Shown here: positions 63,014-64,000 of the stretch, piece after piece
Layout: each line of letters begins with the position of its first letter
How positions within the stretch are numbered: position 1 is the first letter of the stretch
Assembly (NCBI RefSeq): GCF_030812315.1
Contig: NZ_JAUSSM010000005.1
Span: forward strand, 124,001 to 188,000
Direction of reading: 5' to 3'
DNA: 64,000 nt
Source: Arthrobacter oryzae
Lineage (GTDB): Bacteria > Actinomycetota > Actinomycetes > Actinomycetales > Micrococcaceae
Program-made: the position numbers and the translations under genes
The notes under the pieces: generated by a model
What the model saw: only the letters and a program-made list of their open reading frames with translations
What the model was told of the DNA's origin: nothing
Databases searched by the model: none

Positions 63014-64000
63014 TGACTGACGCAACCCTGAGCTTCGAAGAGGCCATGGAGAAGTACGATCCCGTGCTGGGGTTCGAGGTCCACGTGGAACTCAACACCA
63101 AGACCAAGATGTTCTCCTCCGCCCCGAACGTCTTCGGCGACGAGCCGAACACCAACGTCAACGAGGTGGACCTTGGCATGCCGGGTGTGCTGCCCGTGGT
63201 GAACAAGACCGCGATCGAATCCTCCATCAAGATCGGCCTCGCGCTGAACTGCAAGATCGCCGAGACCTGCCGTTTTGCCCGGAAGAACTACTTCTACCCG
63301 GACACCCCGAAGAACTTCCAGACCTCGCAGTATGACGAACCCATCGCGTACGACGGCTACCTGGACATCGAACTTTCGGACGGCACCATGTTCCGTGTTG
63401 AAATCGAGCGCGCCCACATGGAAGAGGACGCCGGCAAGCTGACACACATGGGTGGTGCCGCAGGCCGCATCCAGGGTGCCGACTACTCGCTGGTGGACTA
63501 CAACCGTTCCGGTGTTCCGCTGGTGGAAATCGTCACCAAGCCGATCCAGGGCGCCGGCAGCCGCGCACCGGAACTGGCCAAGGCCTACGTCGCCGCCGTG
63601 CGTGAAATCGTGAAGAACCTTGGCGTCTCGGACGCGAAGATGGAACGCGGCAACGTGCGCTGCGACGCCAACGTTTCGCTGCGCCCGCACGGCCGCGAAC
63701 GCTTCGGCATCCGCTCGGAAACGAAGAACGTCAACTCGCTGCGCGCCGTCGAACACGCCGTCCGCTACGAGATCCAGCGCCACGCCGCCGTCCTGGATTC
63801 CGGCGAGCCGGTCATCCAGGAAACCCGCCACTGGCACGAGGACACCCGCTCGACGACGTCGGGCCGGGCCAAGTCCGACGCCGATGACTACCGCTACTTC
63901 CCTGAGCCGGACCTGGTGCCGATCGTCGCTTCCCGCGAATGGGTGGAGGAACTGCGAGCCACCCTGCCCGAGCCGCCGGCCGAGCGCCGCAAGCGACTGC
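63013..64000 (+). CDS. gatB: Aspartyl/glutamyl-tRNA amidotransferase subunit B, 3'-truncated by window edge
   Basis: The first 329 codons of GatB, which binds the mischarged tRNA and activates its side chain with ATP. Typical segments are the N-terminal [38 protein letters not shown], the [10 protein letters not shown] motif with its metal-binding acidic residues, and [14 protein letters not shown]. The frame is open to the end of the window, so about a third of the protein is missing. It starts at ATG 63013, overlapping gatA by one base. Confidence 0.95.
   Translation, partial: MTDATLSFEEAMEKYDPVLGFEVHVELNTKTKMFSSAPNVFGDEPNTNVNEVDLGMPGVLPVVNKTAIESSIKIGLALNCKIAETCRFARKNYFYPDTPKNFQTSQYDEPIAYDGYLDIELSDGTMFRVEIERAHMEEDAGKLTHMGGAAGRIQGADYSLVDYNRSGVPLVEIVTKPIQGAGSRAPELAKAYVAAVREIVKNLGVSDAKMERGNVRCDANVSLRPHGRERFGIRSETKNVNSLRAVEHAVRYEIQRHAAVLDSGEPVIQETRHWHEDTRSTTSGRAKSDADDYRYFPEPDLVPIVASREWVEELRATLPEPPAERRKRL

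Overview
The window reads as chromosomal DNA of a high-GC actinobacterium, most likely Micrococcaceae (Arthrobacter or Pseudarthrobacter group). The support is the strong G/C bias at third codon positions, frequent GTG/TTG starts, ATGA stop-start overlaps, the accD-accE / birA / maf / accA3 neighbourhood known from M. tuberculosis, the ligA...gatCAB neighbourhood, and a WXG100/FtsK-type locus wired to Ser/Thr kinase signalling. I see no tRNA, rRNA, CRISPR array, IS element or prophage.

Layout. 1-651: end of a membrane protein that runs off the left edge. 652-3336: NAD-salvage operon pnuC / nadR-like / nrtR behind two palindromic operators. 3412-8751 (minus): assimilatory nitrate operon (NarK-type transporter, molybdopterin nitrate reductase, FAD/[2Fe-2S] subunit). 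9020-11236: an MHS-family transporter and a class I amidotransferase separated by a strong bidirectional terminator. 11330-26279: acyl-CoA carboxylase region with accA3 and maf, then an intervening block (MMPL exporter + TetR, secreted repeat protein, dicarboxylate symporter, DUF885 protein), then accE-accD, a divergent SDR gene, birA and a PH-domain membrane protein. 26269-27663: class III nucleotidyl cyclase.

27976-50934: a long, tightly packed plus-strand cluster. It encodes a 2,041-residue membrane-anchored Ig/FN3 protein, MoxR ATPase, DUF58 protein, transglutaminase-fold membrane protein whose catalytic Cys is Asp, zinc-ribbon/RDD/FHA protein, PP2C phosphatase, zinc-ribbon/FHA protein, transmembrane Ser/Thr kinase, degenerate-FHA/winged-helix-like protein, a 1,493-residue FHA-FtsK/SpoIIIE ATPase (EssC/EccC type) and one WXG100 protein. 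I read it as a type VII-like secretion or envelope system controlled by phospho-threonine signalling. It has no recognisable EccB, EccD, EccE or mycosin gene in the window. A recurring Thr motif in five of the proteins is a candidate internal phospho-code.

51089-64000: ligA and an inositol-monophosphatase-family gene, a flavin monooxygenase with unusual tandem repeats upstream, GNAT and RidA genes, a DcuS/CitA-type two-component system divergent from a CitM citrate transporter, then gatC-gatA-gatB (gatB cut by the right edge).

Start codons were chosen from ribosome binding sites and family length. Regulatory sites are symmetry-based proposals, not matches computed against motif databases.
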